Assembly (NCBI GenBank): GCA_964588305.1
Contig: CAZPOP010000022.1
Coordinates: forward strand, 1 to 52,442
Direction: 5' to 3'
DNA: 52,442 nucleotides
From: SM1-73 sp964588305
Lineage (GTDB): Bacteria > Zixibacteria > MSB-5A5 > SM1-73
This document shows positions 17,336 through 27,160 of this stretch, piece after piece. The position numbers and the translations under genes were made by a program. How positions within the stretch are numbered: position 1 is the first letter of the stretch; each line of letters begins with the position of its first letter. Under the pieces are notes generated by a model. That model searched no databases. It was not told the DNA's origin and saw only the letters and a program-made list of their open reading frames with translations.

Positions 17336-18916
17336 ATGAAAAGAAAAACACTGCTTTCACTTGTCGTATTCATCTTGTTGACAGGTGCGGCCCAGGCCGG
17401 TTTCATGGAGACCGTCCCGGTTGGGGAGCGGGTTTACGAGTGGATCTACGACCACATAGACGAGCTTTACGCTCGGGGACTCATAAAAGGTCTTCACCTG
17501 GGAACCAAACCTTATTTCAGAGACCAGATCGCCGAGGAGCTTCTGTCGCTTCGGGACCATATTGAAAAAAAAGAGAGAGTTATTGGCTGGCCGGAGAGTT
17601 TTCTGCTCCAGGAGCTGGAGTACGAGTTTTCAGAGGAAATCAACCAGATGAAGCTGAAGGCAAACTCCTCTGAGGACTCAGGGCCGATCAAGAAGTTCTT
17701 CTGGGGAGTAGATTTTGCGGAGAAATCAAACTTTGAGTCCAAACGAAGATCCGTCTTCCGAGAAACCTGTTGGCCGTACGTCAAAGCCCAGATCGGGACA
17801 AACTTCAGCTTATGTACCCGCTATATGCTGGACGAGAACTTGGCCGAAGATCCTGACTATCAGGGCAAAGTCTGGAGAGGTTTTGCCGGCAGTGCATCCC
17901 AGGCCTATCTTGCGTTCCATCTTCCCTATTTCAGACTGCTGGTGGGTCGGGAAAGATTAGCCTGGGGACAAAAAGGTTCCGGACAGCTGATACTTTCAGA
18001 GCACGCATATCCTTTGGACATGGTCGAAATCCAGGGAGGGTGGGGAATCTTTCAGGGAACCGCATTCTTCTCCATCCTGGATCCTTTGGCGGTACATGAT
18101 TCCTCCGATATCACTTATATCAAAAGATACCTATCCGGGCATCGGGCCAGCCTCGATCTTTTCTCGGTAGCTCAGCTGGGATTCTCTGAGACAGTGCTTT
18201 ACGGAGGAAAAGATCGCTTCGTTGAGCCATATTATGTCATTCCTCTATTCTGGTATCACGGAGAGCAATTGAATAATGGAAGAGACGACAACACCTTTTT
18301 CAGCCTCGATCTCACCTTGCGCCCAAAAAGAGGGATAGTCTTTTACGCGGAATTGTTGATAGACGATTTTCAGATCGAAAAAAAAACCCAGGGAGACCAA
18401 GAGCCGAACGAATTGGGCTATTCGGGCGCTCTCTCCCTTGTGGATCCCTTCGGACTTAGAGGCATAGGTTTGGATTTGCAGTACACTCGGATAAATAACT
18501 GGACTTTTAATCAGAAGCAGGAGCATAACCGCTATTTGCATAAAAAAAGGCTCTTGGGAAATCCCTTGGGGCCTGACGCAGATAATTTCTGTGTCAGCCT
18601 ATCTGCCTGGTTAAAGAAAGGGTTAAAATCCAGACTCGCTTACCGGTTGGAAAGACAGGGGGAGGGGAGAATCGACTCGCCCTGGAGCGAACCCTGGATG
18701 TTGACAGAAGAAGAGTACCAGGAGAAGTTTCCGACCGGAGTGGTCGAAAAGCTGAGCTATTTTGGGTTAGCTTTGCAATACAACTATGCCAACCTGCTTC
18801 GTTGTGAACTCTTGTGGGGTCACTTCGATTTTGTAAATTATCAGAATGTTCAGAACCAGAAAAAGGATTTTCACCAGCTAAATCTATCCTTGAGCTATCA
18901 CTTTCTAACTATGTAA
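17336..18916 (+). CDS. Second Wzi-like outer-membrane protein
   Basis: 526 residues, exactly the length of its paralogue at 5702. The signal peptide is MKRKTLLSLVVFILLTGAAQA. Conserved blocks: VYEWIYDHIDELYARGLIKG with KPYFRDQIAEELL, then LLVGRERLAWGQKGSGQLIL (about 204-223), YLSGHRASLDL, ETVLYGGKDRFVEPYYVIPL, and an ending rich in alternating strands. These fit an 18-strand-type Wzi barrel with an N-terminal helical bundle. ATG 17336 has AAAGGAG upstream. Next on the same strand is the lipid-linked sugar transferase, consistent with a surface polysaccharide role. Confidence 0.62.
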   Translation: MKRKTLLSLVVFILLTGAAQAGFMETVPVGERVYEWIYDHIDELYARGLIKGLHLGTKPYFRDQIAEELLSLRDHIEKKERVIGWPESFLLQELEYEFSEEINQMKLKANSSEDSGPIKKFFWGVDFAEKSNFESKRRSVFRETCWPYVKAQIGTNFSLCTRYMLDENLAEDPDYQGKVWRGFAGSASQAYLAFHLPYFRLLVGRERLAWGQKGSGQLILSEHAYPLDMVEIQGGWGIFQGTAFFSILDPLAVHDSSDITYIKRYLSGHRASLDLFSVAQLGFSETVLYGGKDRFVEPYYVIPLFWYHGEQLNNGRDDNTFFSLDLTLRPKRGIVFYAELLIDDFQIEKKTQGDQEPNELGYSGALSLVDPFGLRGIGLDLQYTRINNWTFNQKQEHNRYLHKKRLLGNPLGPDADNFCVSLSAWLKKGLKSRLAYRLERQGEGRIDSPWSEPWMLTEEEYQEKFPTGVVEKLSYFGLALQYNYANLLRCELLWGHFDFVNYQNVQNQKKDFHQLNLSLSYHFLTM

Positions 18917-19047
18917 GGCTCTACGCGGGCCAACTGCCCGGGATGCGTACTCAACCGTCCCCGCCTTGCAGAAGAGCTTTTCGGACTCTTCTGCCATACA
19001 GAATCGAGCACGCCAAACATTAAGCGCCGCAAGAAAAAGGAGGGGAC

Positions 19048-20466
19048 ATGTTGAGACAAAATCTGACCAGGTTCAAACGTCTGCATTTTCTCCTGGATTT
19101 AGGGTTAACTTTGGCTTCATTTCATCTGGCCTTATTTTTTCGGGAGAATTTCTCCTGGTGCCCAAATCTGGAGGCAGGACAGGGCAGGGAATCTTATAAA
19201 CTGGTCCTTTTGATTCTTCCCATCTGGGCATTTTCCCTTTTTCTGCAGAAGAGCTGTTACGAATATAGAGGCAAACCTCTCAGAGAGATCTTCAGGAATA
19301 CCGGCGCCGTACTCCTCAAAAGCTTCGGCATCTTGCTGGCAGTTCTCTTCATCACCAAATCCTTGGATCAAAATCGAGGAGTGCTTCTGCTTTTCGCCCT
19401 TCTGAACTTTTCTTTCTTGCTCGGAGTCAGGAAGATGGTATCAGGTTTCCTAAGTTACCTGCGCAGACGCGGATATAATCTCCAGAATATCTTGATAATC
19501 GGGACCGGTTCGTTAGCGCGCGATTTCACCCAAAAGGTGAAGAATCACCAAGAGTGGGGGTACAAGGTACTGGGACTCCTGGATTGGGAAGACAAACTGA
19601 AAGGGAGCAAGCTCAATGATTTTACGGTGATCGGAAATCTGCGCGATTTGCCTCATCTCCTGAAGAACATGCACGTCGATTACGTGGTCTATGCGGTGGC
19701 CAGAAGATTCTTAAACACGGTTGAGGACAGTCTTATGGTATGTGAAGAGATGGGAGTACCCGCTTGTCTCCTGGCGGATTTTTTCCCTATGAGGTTTTCC
19801 AAAAAAAGGATGGGAGAGTTTCAGGACAAACCTGCCATCCTGTTCTCCACTGCACCGGATGACGGAACTACCTTGTATTTGAAAGGTCTTGTGGATAGAA
19901 TGCTGGCCTTGTTCGGAATCGTGCTGATTTCACCTCTTCTGCTCTTTCTAACCTTTCTGATCAAACTCACCTCCAGAGGTCCTATCCTTTTCAAGCAGCA
20001 GAGATGTGGCCTGAACGGAAGAAAATTCACCTTGCTTAAGTTCAGGACTATGGTGGAGAACGCGGAGGAATTGAAAGCTTCACTGCACGGGAAGAACGAG
20101 ATGGACGGGCCAGTCTTTAAAATAAAGGATGACCCGCGGCTGACCAAAGTGGGAAAGGTGCTGCGCAAACTGAGCTTGGATGAGTTGCCTCAGCTTTTCA
20201 ACGTTCTTTGGGGAGACATGTCCCTGGTGGGCCCCCGTCCACCTTTGCCTCAAGAGGTCAGCCGATACGATCTGTGGCACAGGAGAAAGCTCTCCATGAA
20301 GCCCGGTCTAACTTGCCTCTGGCAGGTTAACGGAAGAAACAAAATCACTTTCGAAAAATGGATGAAAATGGATTTGGAATACATCGATAACTGGTCCTTG
20401 TGGCTGGACACCAAAATATTGTTCAAGACCATTCCCGCCGTGATCCTGGGAATCGGGGCAAGATAG
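19048..20466 (+). CDS. Undecaprenyl-phosphate sugar phosphotransferase (polyprenyl glycosylphosphotransferase)
   Basis: Starts glycan synthesis by moving a sugar-1-phosphate onto undecaprenyl phosphate at the inner membrane. 472 residues: four to five N-terminal membrane helices (to about 135), a CoA-binding-like Rossmann region (NILIIGTGSLARDFTQKVK, 149-167), one further helix (about 285-310) and the C-terminal bacterial sugar transferase domain. That domain has FKQQRCGLNGRKFTLLKFRTM, the catalytic Asp-Glu in KLSLDELPQLFNVLWGDMSL, VGPRPPLPQEV and KPGLTCLWQVNGRN. This is WbaP/CpsE-like architecture; the sugar is not determined. ATG 19048 has AGGAGGGG upstream. Confidence 0.92.
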   Translation: MLRQNLTRFKRLHFLLDLGLTLASFHLALFFRENFSWCPNLEAGQGRESYKLVLLILPIWAFSLFLQKSCYEYRGKPLREIFRNTGAVLLKSFGILLAVLFITKSLDQNRGVLLLFALLNFSFLLGVRKMVSGFLSYLRRRGYNLQNILIIGTGSLARDFTQKVKNHQEWGYKVLGLLDWEDKLKGSKLNDFTVIGNLRDLPHLLKNMHVDYVVYAVARRFLNTVEDSLMVCEEMGVPACLLADFFPMRFSKKRMGEFQDKPAILFSTAPDDGTTLYLKGLVDRMLALFGIVLISPLLLFLTFLIKLTSRGPILFKQQRCGLNGRKFTLLKFRTMVENAEELKASLHGKNEMDGPVFKIKDDPRLTKVGKVLRKLSLDELPQLFNVLWGDMSLVGPRPPLPQEVSRYDLWHRRKLSMKPGLTCLWQVNGRNKITFEKWMKMDLEYIDNWSLWLDTKILFKTIPAVILGIGAR

Positions 20467-20653
20467 GTGGACCTGCTCATCAATCTCAAATCCGGGTGCA
20501 GATAGCCCAAGCCTGAGGACTTGACGCCCGACAGACAAGATTGAAGGCAAAATGATAAGGAGTCGCTGCCAGGTGACATGTGGACTAGATTCATTGAGCA
20601 GATCATGATTGTTGTATGACGAATAATCCTAATTTCAGTTAAGGGAGGTTGAC

Positions 20654-22078
20654 ATGTCCAAACCGGAAAGGCAAATATCTACCTTCTTGGCGTCGGCAAT
20701 ATCATTTTTGCTGCTGACGAATGCATGCTTCGGCTGCGATGACTTGGGCAGCAGCGCCAGGGCCAGGGGCATGGGGAACGCCTTTGTGGGGGTAGCGGAC
20801 GATCCTTCTGCTGTTTTCTACAACCCCGCCGGATTGACCACGCTGACAACCTGGCATCTATCTTTGTTATATGACAGAAAATCAAGATACGGAGTACCGG
20901 AGAACGAAAATCCATTTTTGGCTTCAGGCGTGATGGCTTTGCCCATACGCGAGAATCTCCGCATTGGTGTTTCGGGCTGTCAAAGCGGCTCCTGGTCTGA
21001 TCCAACGCAGGTAGTCACCAATAACATAGGACAGCTCAGCTTGTCCACTCAAGTAAACGATCGAGTATCGATCGGTTTCTCAGGCAAATTCCTCTATAAC
21101 TCCAACTTCGGAGAAAAGGAAGGCGCAGACTTCGATTTGGGAATTCTTTATCGTCCTGCACGAAGCTTTTCTGTGGGGATTGTTGCAGAGAACCTTTTGG
21201 CCACGGATATGCGGCCTGAGGTTTCGGCCACCTCGTCCCCTTCCGGCTATTCCACCCGCAAGGGCAAAGTTGGCTTGTGCTATGTTTATGACGATAAGGA
21301 CTTTCTTACAAGAATTGCATTTGATTTGGTCATTGGGGATGCCCGACAGCCGGTGAAAAAAACCTATGCTCAAGAAAGCTTCGGGATCGAACACTGGGTC
21401 TTTGATCAAAAGAAAACAAGCTTTGCTCTGAGGGGAGGATATACACTGGGAAAAGACTATGAGTTGGATTATGAGCAACCTTCCTTCGGGTGTGGTCTGA
21501 GGTATAGGGGAAAGGAGGTCTTCGTACAAATCGACTACAGTTGGCAGAAATCTCCCCATCCAATTGAGGAGAGATTGGCGGGAGATCACAGCCTATCTAT
21601 TACCTTTGGTCCATCTCTTGCCAACGAAGTCTCTGAGTTTGTCAGACGAGAACCCAGGTCTGGCTCAAAACAAAGGCAAATGGTGGAAAAACTGCGAAAA
21701 CCCATCTCCGGACACGCGATTGGTGTGGCTTCAAACGTCGAAGCCTTAGAATTTGACCTTAAATCCCGGGTGGAAAATGTTTCGCTGCAGGGGGATGAAT
21801 CGGTGGTCTTCCTGCTTAGACCTCAGGTAGATTTCCAGGCCTCTGAGTGGAAGCTTTATATATGCGGTTTCGAGCCTTCGGGGTGGGATGAGTACCAGAT
21901 AGAACCTTCTCTCCTCAAGATGATTAAAGGACAGGGGATGCCCGGTTTTGGCGTGTTGTGGGACCTAAGACTCAACAACAGGGAAGTAAAGAGGGGAAAA
22001 TACTTCTATGCTCTCGTGCTGGTTGACAGAAATGGTCAGCGGTGGCACTCCACCTGGAGATCTTTCAGAGTGAAGTAA
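20654..22078 (+). CDS. PorV/UPF0164-like outer-membrane beta-barrel protein
   Basis: 474 residues with a signal peptide ending near NACFGC. The N-terminal motif SARARGMGNAFVGVADDPSA and FYNPAGL is the hallmark of the PorV/PorQ/UPF0164 barrels, which in Bacteroidota shuttle type IX-secreted proteins at the outer membrane. The body (45-330) has alternating strands, followed by a spacer. The last 95 residues look like a FlgD-type Ig fold (LRPQVDFQASEWKLYICG ... EVKRGKYFYALVLVDRNGQR). Given the FlgD-like tails on other proteins here, a secretion-accessory role is a reasonable inference. ATG 20654 with AAGGGAGG; strong terminator downstream. Confidence 0.72.
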   Translation: MSKPERQISTFLASAISFLLLTNACFGCDDLGSSARARGMGNAFVGVADDPSAVFYNPAGLTTLTTWHLSLLYDRKSRYGVPENENPFLASGVMALPIRENLRIGVSGCQSGSWSDPTQVVTNNIGQLSLSTQVNDRVSIGFSGKFLYNSNFGEKEGADFDLGILYRPARSFSVGIVAENLLATDMRPEVSATSSPSGYSTRKGKVGLCYVYDDKDFLTRIAFDLVIGDARQPVKKTYAQESFGIEHWVFDQKKTSFALRGGYTLGKDYELDYEQPSFGCGLRYRGKEVFVQIDYSWQKSPHPIEERLAGDHSLSITFGPSLANEVSEFVRREPRSGSKQRQMVEKLRKPISGHAIGVASNVEALEFDLKSRVENVSLQGDESVVFLLRPQVDFQASEWKLYICGFEPSGWDEYQIEPSLLKMIKGQGMPGFGVLWDLRLNNREVKRGKYFYALVLVDRNGQRWHSTWRSFRVK

Positions 22079-22092
22079 GGGGGGCCCTGACG

Positions 22093-22138
22093 AAAAAAGC
22101 CGCCTTGGGTCGATTCTTGGCTCGAGGTGGCTTTTTTG
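22093..22138 (+). terminator. Rho-independent terminator after the PorV-like gene
   Basis: AAAAAAGCCGCCTT (22093-22106) pairs with AGGTGGCTTTTTT (22125-22137). The T-run follows directly, 15 bases past the stop. Confidence 0.88.
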
Positions 22139-22311
22139 TTTTCTCGCAGACTCAAAAATGGTATCTGTCCGGAAGAGGGTGTTGAGGTCGATGCACGTGG
22201 AACTGACAGCTGCTCGCCGGGCTCACAGAACCATCAGCAGCTCCCCCGTATTCTGCAATATCTCGCCGGGTACGCGTAATTAGTGGCGCGATATCCTAAT
22301 CTTGACTTGAT

Positions 22312-25300
22312 TTAGAATTCTGCGCCCAAGGAGAGATAATGCCTGGGTTTGGGCGAGACCAAATCGAAATCGGTGCTCCAGGCGACATCATATCTTAAGA
22401 CCAAAAATCCCAAATTCGCCCTGGCCCCGAATCCGAAGCCAGCTTTGATATCCTTAAGTCTGGATCCTCCCTCGGTGGTGCCTCCTTTGAATTTGCTGTT
22501 CTCGTCCCACGCTGCCCCCATGTCATAGAACAAGGCTCCGTTGATGTAGTGTATGGAGAGAGGAAGAGGAAATCTCATCACCAAATGCTCCACAAAAGGA
22601 TATCTGAGCTCGATATTGGTCAGGAAGAATTTGCTTCCCTCCACATCAAAGTATTTGTATCCGCGCAGGGGGGTGATGACGTTTCCGAAATAAAGATCGT
22701 TTATCCCATAAATCTCCTCAGAACCCAAGCTCGGGCCAATCCAATTAGAAATACCGCCTAGGTAGAATTTCTTCTTGTCTTCACCGTGTGAGAGTCCTCC
22801 GGTCAATCTGACAGTGAAGCTGTACCTCTTCTTGAAATGCCAGTACTTACGGTAGTCCATCATGGCTGCACCGTAGGATAAGTACCTGGGGGTAACATAT
22901 GGAGCATATTCATAAGAGAACAGGCTTCTGCTCCCGTTCACCGGTCCGGTATGCCCCCAGATGACCGTGTCATTGATCAAGGATAAAGAGGCCAGAAGCA
23001 CCTTCACGCTTCTGTCATCGTAAGGGGGATCGTAGTATTTTCGGTCCACCGAAATATGGGTTAAGTCCATGTCCGCCCGGGTGAATTTGCTGAAAGGCAC
23101 CGAGATGTATCCCAATGCTCCGTAAACCCGATCGGAGAAAAGTCGATCATAAGAATCGATGTAATAGTACTTGGTATGAAGGATCCCCGCTCCATAATTT
23201 ATCCTCTTGGGCATATACAGGTAGAAAAGCTGGAAATTGCTCTGGTCGATGGTATTGACCAGGTCGGTGGCTAGCATGAAGGTGTGATTGCCAAACAGGT
23301 CGGTTATGGCAATGAAGGATTGTCCCCTGAGGCCGTAGAAGGTGTCATAGCTCAATCCTCCAGAGACCAGATCCGGCGAAAACTTGAGCTTATACTTCTT
23401 CTGGGCATACTCTCCGTTGGGGAGCCTCGTGGCGGTGGTGTCCTTCTTTTCCGGGGCTTTTTCGTCCAGCAGGTCGGCTAAGCTGTCGAGTTCACTTTGT
23501 CCGGCTTTAAAGACGTAAGAGGTAAAATCGGGTTTCTCCTCCATTTCCTCTTTTTCCGCCAGCGGAGAGCCTTTGGACTCGGCGCTGTCCGGCTCGGCTG
23601 GAATGGTATCTGCCTCCAGGGCGACAAGATATGGGGTTTTGGTTAGAGATCCTCCCTCCGGGGTGGCCGGCTTGATATCTTTGAGCAAGAATATGTCCCA
23701 AGCGCCCTTTCGAAAACCAGAAAAGGCGATCTTGTCCCCGTCCTTTGACCAGGAAGGAGAGAAACAGCCGGAAAGAACATTAGTTATGGGAAAGGTAACC
23801 GAACTGTCCATATCCAGGATGTAGAGATTGTAAGTTCCGTTTCGGTCCGACACAAAACACACCTTGCTCCCGTCCGGTGACCAGGCGGGAGATGTGTTGT
23901 TGCCTTCATTCTCGGTAAGCGCTGTTATCTCCTGCCCGCTCATGTCATAAAGATAAAGATTGTAATGCCCGTACTTGTAATTCACCGAATCCTCAGAGGA
24001 CGAGATCGGGCGATCCGAGCTGAAGACGATGAATCTGCCATCCGGAGAGAAGCTGGGGTTCTCATCGTCATAATAATCGTCGGTCAACTTGGTGGCCTCT
24101 TCGGTCTGCAAATCGCATGAGTAGATGTCAGTCTTTCCATTCTCAATCCCCACAAAGGCGATCTTCTCCCCGTCGGGAGACCAAGAGGGAGAGCGCATGG
24201 CATCCAAATCGAAGTGGAGCCTGCTGTAGATTTTCTTTTTTTTAACATTGATCAGGCATAGAACGTCCTTGCCTTTGCTTTTGGACACAAAGGCCAAGCT
24301 TCGTCCGTCCGGAGACCAGGAGAGACCGCTAACATAAGAATGGAGCGACTCCAGATCGCCTGATCTCTCTCCCTTAACCAATCTCTCTATTACCTTCCCA
24401 TCTATGGCAGAGATTATATAAACCTCGGTATAATCACTCTTATCCGAAAAGATGGCCAGCCTGTCCCCTTGCGGTGCAAAGGCGGGCCTTTCATTCATAT
24501 AGGATCCATCTTTGGTATGGTCAGTTAGCTGTTTTGCGAAGTCCTTGGGCTCAGAGCGAGAGGCGATCTCAGGCCAGTATTCCTTTCGCAGAAACTTCGC
24601 CCACTCTTCGGATAGACCCTTGGTATCCAGCCCTATTGCAGATTTTAAGGCCTTGTCCATGGAGAGAGCAGTCCTGCCTTTGTTCAATATCTCGGAGAGC
24701 TTCTCCTCCCCATATTTATCCACGATGTAGCCAATGGCTGACTGCCCCTCTTTATAGACCAAATACCCTCCCGCCAGATCCAGTGGAGCTATATAGCCGT
24801 TAATCGTGCCGTCTCTTAAGACCATATCCGCCTGTATGTCCCAACCCCCTCGGGACGAGTACTCGGCATATCCTTCCGCAAACCATAGGGGAAGTTGAAA
24901 CAAATACTGTCGGGAAAGGAGAGAGCCCGCCATATTTCCGTAAAGCATGTCAAAGGTCACCGCATGGGTGAGCTCGTGATGCAAAACGTGCCGGAAATCC
25001 TCATAAGAGCCAGTGAAGGGAACCACTATCCGGTTTTTGAAAACCTCCGTGAATCCGCCCACCCCCTCCCCGATGAGCTCGGAAATAACGTTGGTCTGTT
25101 GAAAATCGCTGTGTGAATTGTATAGAATCACCGGAACTCTTCTCTGCAAATCATATCGGAGCTCCTCTCGAACCTTCAGATAAGCATCCTCCAGGACATC
25201 CGCAGCGAATCTGGCTAAGTGGTATTCATCTTGGTAGAAATAGATGTCGAAATTCTCGGTTCGAATGTAATACCAATCGAAGGTTTCATATTGCACCTTG

Positions 25301-25398
25301 TTCTTGCCGAAATAGGGCTCCTGTGCGTTCCCCGCACTGGCCAGCGGAAGCAAGAACAGACTGCTGAAGAATAGTGCTTTCAGGAGATTCGACCTCAT
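22312..25398 (-). CDS. Gluzincin peptidase / TolB-propeller / BamA-barrel fusion protein
   Basis: 1028 residues with a signal peptide (LLKALFFSSLFLLPLASAGNA). Residues 40-275 form a peptidase-MA-like domain: HHELTHAVTF (His141, Glu142, His145) and LWFAEGYAEYSS with the third-ligand glutamate region near 175-179. Residues 290-575 hold about six TolB/PD40 propeller blades (SPDGRSLAFVS, SPDGEKIAFVG, SPDGRFIVFSS, SPDGSKVCFVS, SKDGDKIAFSG). After an acidic linker, residues 665-1028 are a BamA/Omp85-type barrel ending LRYDVAWSTDF...HYLSLGAEF. This suggests an outer-membrane anchored protease or assembly factor with its propeller in the periplasm. ATG 25398 with GAGGAGA; 154 bases after murA on the same strand. 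Confidence 0.85.
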   Translation of the reverse strand: MRSNLLKALFFSSLFLLPLASAGNAQEPYFGKNKVQYETFDWYYIRTENFDIYFYQDEYHLARFAADVLEDAYLKVREELRYDLQRRVPVILYNSHSDFQQTNVISELIGEGVGGFTEVFKNRIVVPFTGSYEDFRHVLHHELTHAVTFDMLYGNMAGSLLSRQYLFQLPLWFAEGYAEYSSRGGWDIQADMVLRDGTINGYIAPLDLAGGYLVYKEGQSAIGYIVDKYGEEKLSEILNKGRTALSMDKALKSAIGLDTKGLSEEWAKFLRKEYWPEIASRSEPKDFAKQLTDHTKDGSYMNERPAFAPQGDRLAIFSDKSDYTEVYIISAIDGKVIERLVKGERSGDLESLHSYVSGLSWSPDGRSLAFVSKSKGKDVLCLINVKKKKIYSRLHFDLDAMRSPSWSPDGEKIAFVGIENGKTDIYSCDLQTEEATKLTDDYYDDENPSFSPDGRFIVFSSDRPISSSEDSVNYKYGHYNLYLYDMSGQEITALTENEGNNTSPAWSPDGSKVCFVSDRNGTYNLYILDMDSSVTFPITNVLSGCFSPSWSKDGDKIAFSGFRKGAWDIFLLKDIKPATPEGGSLTKTPYLVALEADTIPAEPDSAESKGSPLAEKEEMEEKPDFTSYVFKAGQSELDSLADLLDEKAPEKKDTTATRLPNGEYAQKKYKLKFSPDLVSGGLSYDTFYGLRGQSFIAITDLFGNHTFMLATDLVNTIDQSNFQLFYLYMPKRINYGAGILHTKYYYIDSYDRLFSDRVYGALGYISVPFSKFTRADMDLTHISVDRKYYDPPYDDRSVKVLLASLSLINDTVIWGHTGPVNGSRSLFSYEYAPYVTPRYLSYGAAMMDYRKYWHFKKRYSFTVRLTGGLSHGEDKKKFYLGGISNWIGPSLGSEEIYGINDLYFGNVITPLRGYKYFDVEGSKFFLTNIELRYPFVEHLVMRFPLPLSIHYINGALFYDMGAAWDENSKFKGGTTEGGSRLKDIKAGFGFGARANLGFLVLRYDVAWSTDFDLVSPKPRHYLSLGAEF

Positions 25399-25552
25399 TT
25401 CGTTCTCCTCATGGTTTCATACTTGCTCAAATGACAATACGTTTAAAAAGGACGCAAAAATGGAGTTTTGCTCTCACACACGACACCTTCTTCCGGCTGC
25501 TGAGTTGCTCTTCGACCTGTCAGTATTGGACACCTTTTGACCTTAAAACTTT

Positions 25553-26815
25553 CTAACTTCTTATCCTCTTTATCTCTGCACCCAGTTTGGCAAGTCTCTC
25601 TTCCAAATGATCATACCCTCTGTCAATATGATACACCCTCAGAAGCTCGGTGGTTCCATCTGCGGCTAAGCCGGCCAGGGTCAACGCTGCACCCGCGCGG
25701 ATGTCCGAGGCCATAACCGAGGCGCCCTTGAGCCGAGGCACTCCGTTAATGGTGGCCCTGTCCCCGGAGACTTTGATATCTGCCCCCAACCTGACAAGCT
25801 CCATCACGTGGGTGAATCTGTCCTCAAACACGGTCTCCCGAATCTGGCTGGTGCCGGCCGCTACCGTGGCTAAAGCCATGATCGAAGCCTGCAGATCGGT
25901 GGGAAAACCGGGATGGGGATAAGTGGTCACCGAGTTAGGTTTAAGCCGTTGGGGTCCCTTTATCTTGATCCTCCTTTTGTTTTCTACGATCTCGGCGCCC
26001 ATCTCCCTCAACTTCAGGGAGACCGTGCTCAAATGCTCGAAATCGACGTTCTTCAGTTCTACATATCCTTTGGTGATACAGGCCGCCATCATGAAGGTGC
26101 CCGTCTCCAACCTATCCGGGATAGGCGTGTACTCGACGGCTTTAAGCTTTTTCACCCCGTCCACGTATACCGTGGAATTGCCCGCTCCCTTGATCTTCGC
26201 CCCCATCCCGTTCAGAAAGTTCGCCAGATCCACTACCTCCGGGTCACAGGCTGCGTTCACAACGGTGGTTCTGCCAGTAGCCAGACAGGAAGCCATCAGG
26301 ATATTTTCAGTTCCGGTATGGGTGGGACGATCAAAACAGATCACGCTCCCGGAAAGATGATCGCAGGAGGCAACCACATACCCGTGATTCTCATCCACCT
26401 TTGCTCCCAGCCCGGCAAATCCGGAGAGGTGCAGGTTCACCGGTCGGGGTCCCAGAACGCATCCCCCGGGAAGGGATACTTTGGCTTGGTTGAATCGAGC
26501 CAGGAGGGGACCCAAAACCAAAAAAGAGGCCCGCATCTTTCTGACCAGATCATATGGCGCCTCAAAACTGTCCACCCCTTCCGCACTGATGACAACTCTC
26601 TTATCGACTGTGTCTCTTTTGACTTTAGCCCCCAGGTGTTCTAACACTTTTAGCATGGTCTCGACGTCTGCCAGATTGGGAACGTTGTTGATCACCGTTT
26701 CCCCTTTTGCTGCCAACAAAGAGGCCGCCAAGATCGGCAAGACCGCATTCTTGGATGCTTCTATCTGAACCGTGCCGGATAGTCTCTTTCCACCCTCTAT
26801 GACGAATTTATCCAT
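25553..26815 (-). CDS. murA: UDP-N-acetylglucosamine 1-carboxyvinyltransferase
   Basis: First committed step of peptidoglycan synthesis (cytoplasm). 420 residues. It shows SKNAVLPILAASLLA, RKMRASFLVLGPLLARF and the catalytic cysteine in LPGGCVLGPRPVNLHLSG (Cys119, the fosfomycin target). EYTPIPDRLETGTFMMAACI and HPGFPTDLQASIMAL, and the closing RGYDHLEERLAKLGAEI, are all classical. The start ATG 26815 has GAGGG upstream and a clear promoter at 26912-26939. It is the first gene of a likely unit with the downstream fusion protein. Confidence 0.96.
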   Translation of the reverse strand: MDKFVIEGGKRLSGTVQIEASKNAVLPILAASLLAAKGETVINNVPNLADVETMLKVLEHLGAKVKRDTVDKRVVISAEGVDSFEAPYDLVRKMRASFLVLGPLLARFNQAKVSLPGGCVLGPRPVNLHLSGFAGLGAKVDENHGYVVASCDHLSGSVICFDRPTHTGTENILMASCLATGRTTVVNAACDPEVVDLANFLNGMGAKIKGAGNSTVYVDGVKKLKAVEYTPIPDRLETGTFMMAACITKGYVELKNVDFEHLSTVSLKLREMGAEIVENKRRIKIKGPQRLKPNSVTTYPHPGFPTDLQASIMALATVAAGTSQIRETVFEDRFTHVMELVRLGADIKVSGDRATINGVPRLKGASVMASDIRAGAALTLAGLAADGTTELLRVYHIDRGYDHLEERLAKLGAEIKRIRS

Positions 26816-26911
26816 AAGCCCTCACCTGAAATTAATCGCACATTATTTGGAACGAATCGACCGCAGTTTCATCAAAATAAAAACCGTTAAGGATTAATCC
26901 TTCTCCACTCA

Positions 26912-26939
26912 ATTATACCACTTCCTTTTGCCAAGTCAA
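26912..26939 (-). promoter_or_regulatory. Sigma-70-type promoter for murA
   Basis: On the minus strand: TTGACT (26939-26934), a 16-bp spacer and TATAAT (26917-26912), a near-consensus promoter about 97 bases before the murA start. Confidence 0.75.
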
Positions 26940-27100
26940 GCAGTCTTTGAAGGTTCTCGGAATGTCTCCTTCAACAGAGCCCCAGATCAACCTAAATGGA
27001 TTATTGAAAAAGTGTTTACCAGACCGAACAGAGATTGTACGTCCGTCCGCATGGAGGGGCGGGTGTACAACCGCCGTCCGGTCAAGGTAGTTTATTTACA

Positions 27101-27129
27101 TTGCTTTCTATTTTAGATTCGAATATATT
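27101..27129 (+). promoter_or_regulatory. Possible promoter for the AT-rich membrane-protein gene
   Basis: TTGCTT (27101-27106), 17-bp spacer, TATATT (27124-27129), with the gene ATG about 30 bases further on. Confidence 0.45.
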
Positions 27130-27160
27130 ACTGTTTGCTTCAAAGAAAAAGGAGACATCC

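Larger units (their letters stand above)
26816..27160. other. Divergent intergenic region between murA and the membrane-protein gene
   Basis: Holds the murA promoter (26912-26939, minus) and a weaker promoter for the plus-strand gene (27101-27129). I see no gene in it. Confidence 0.6.
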
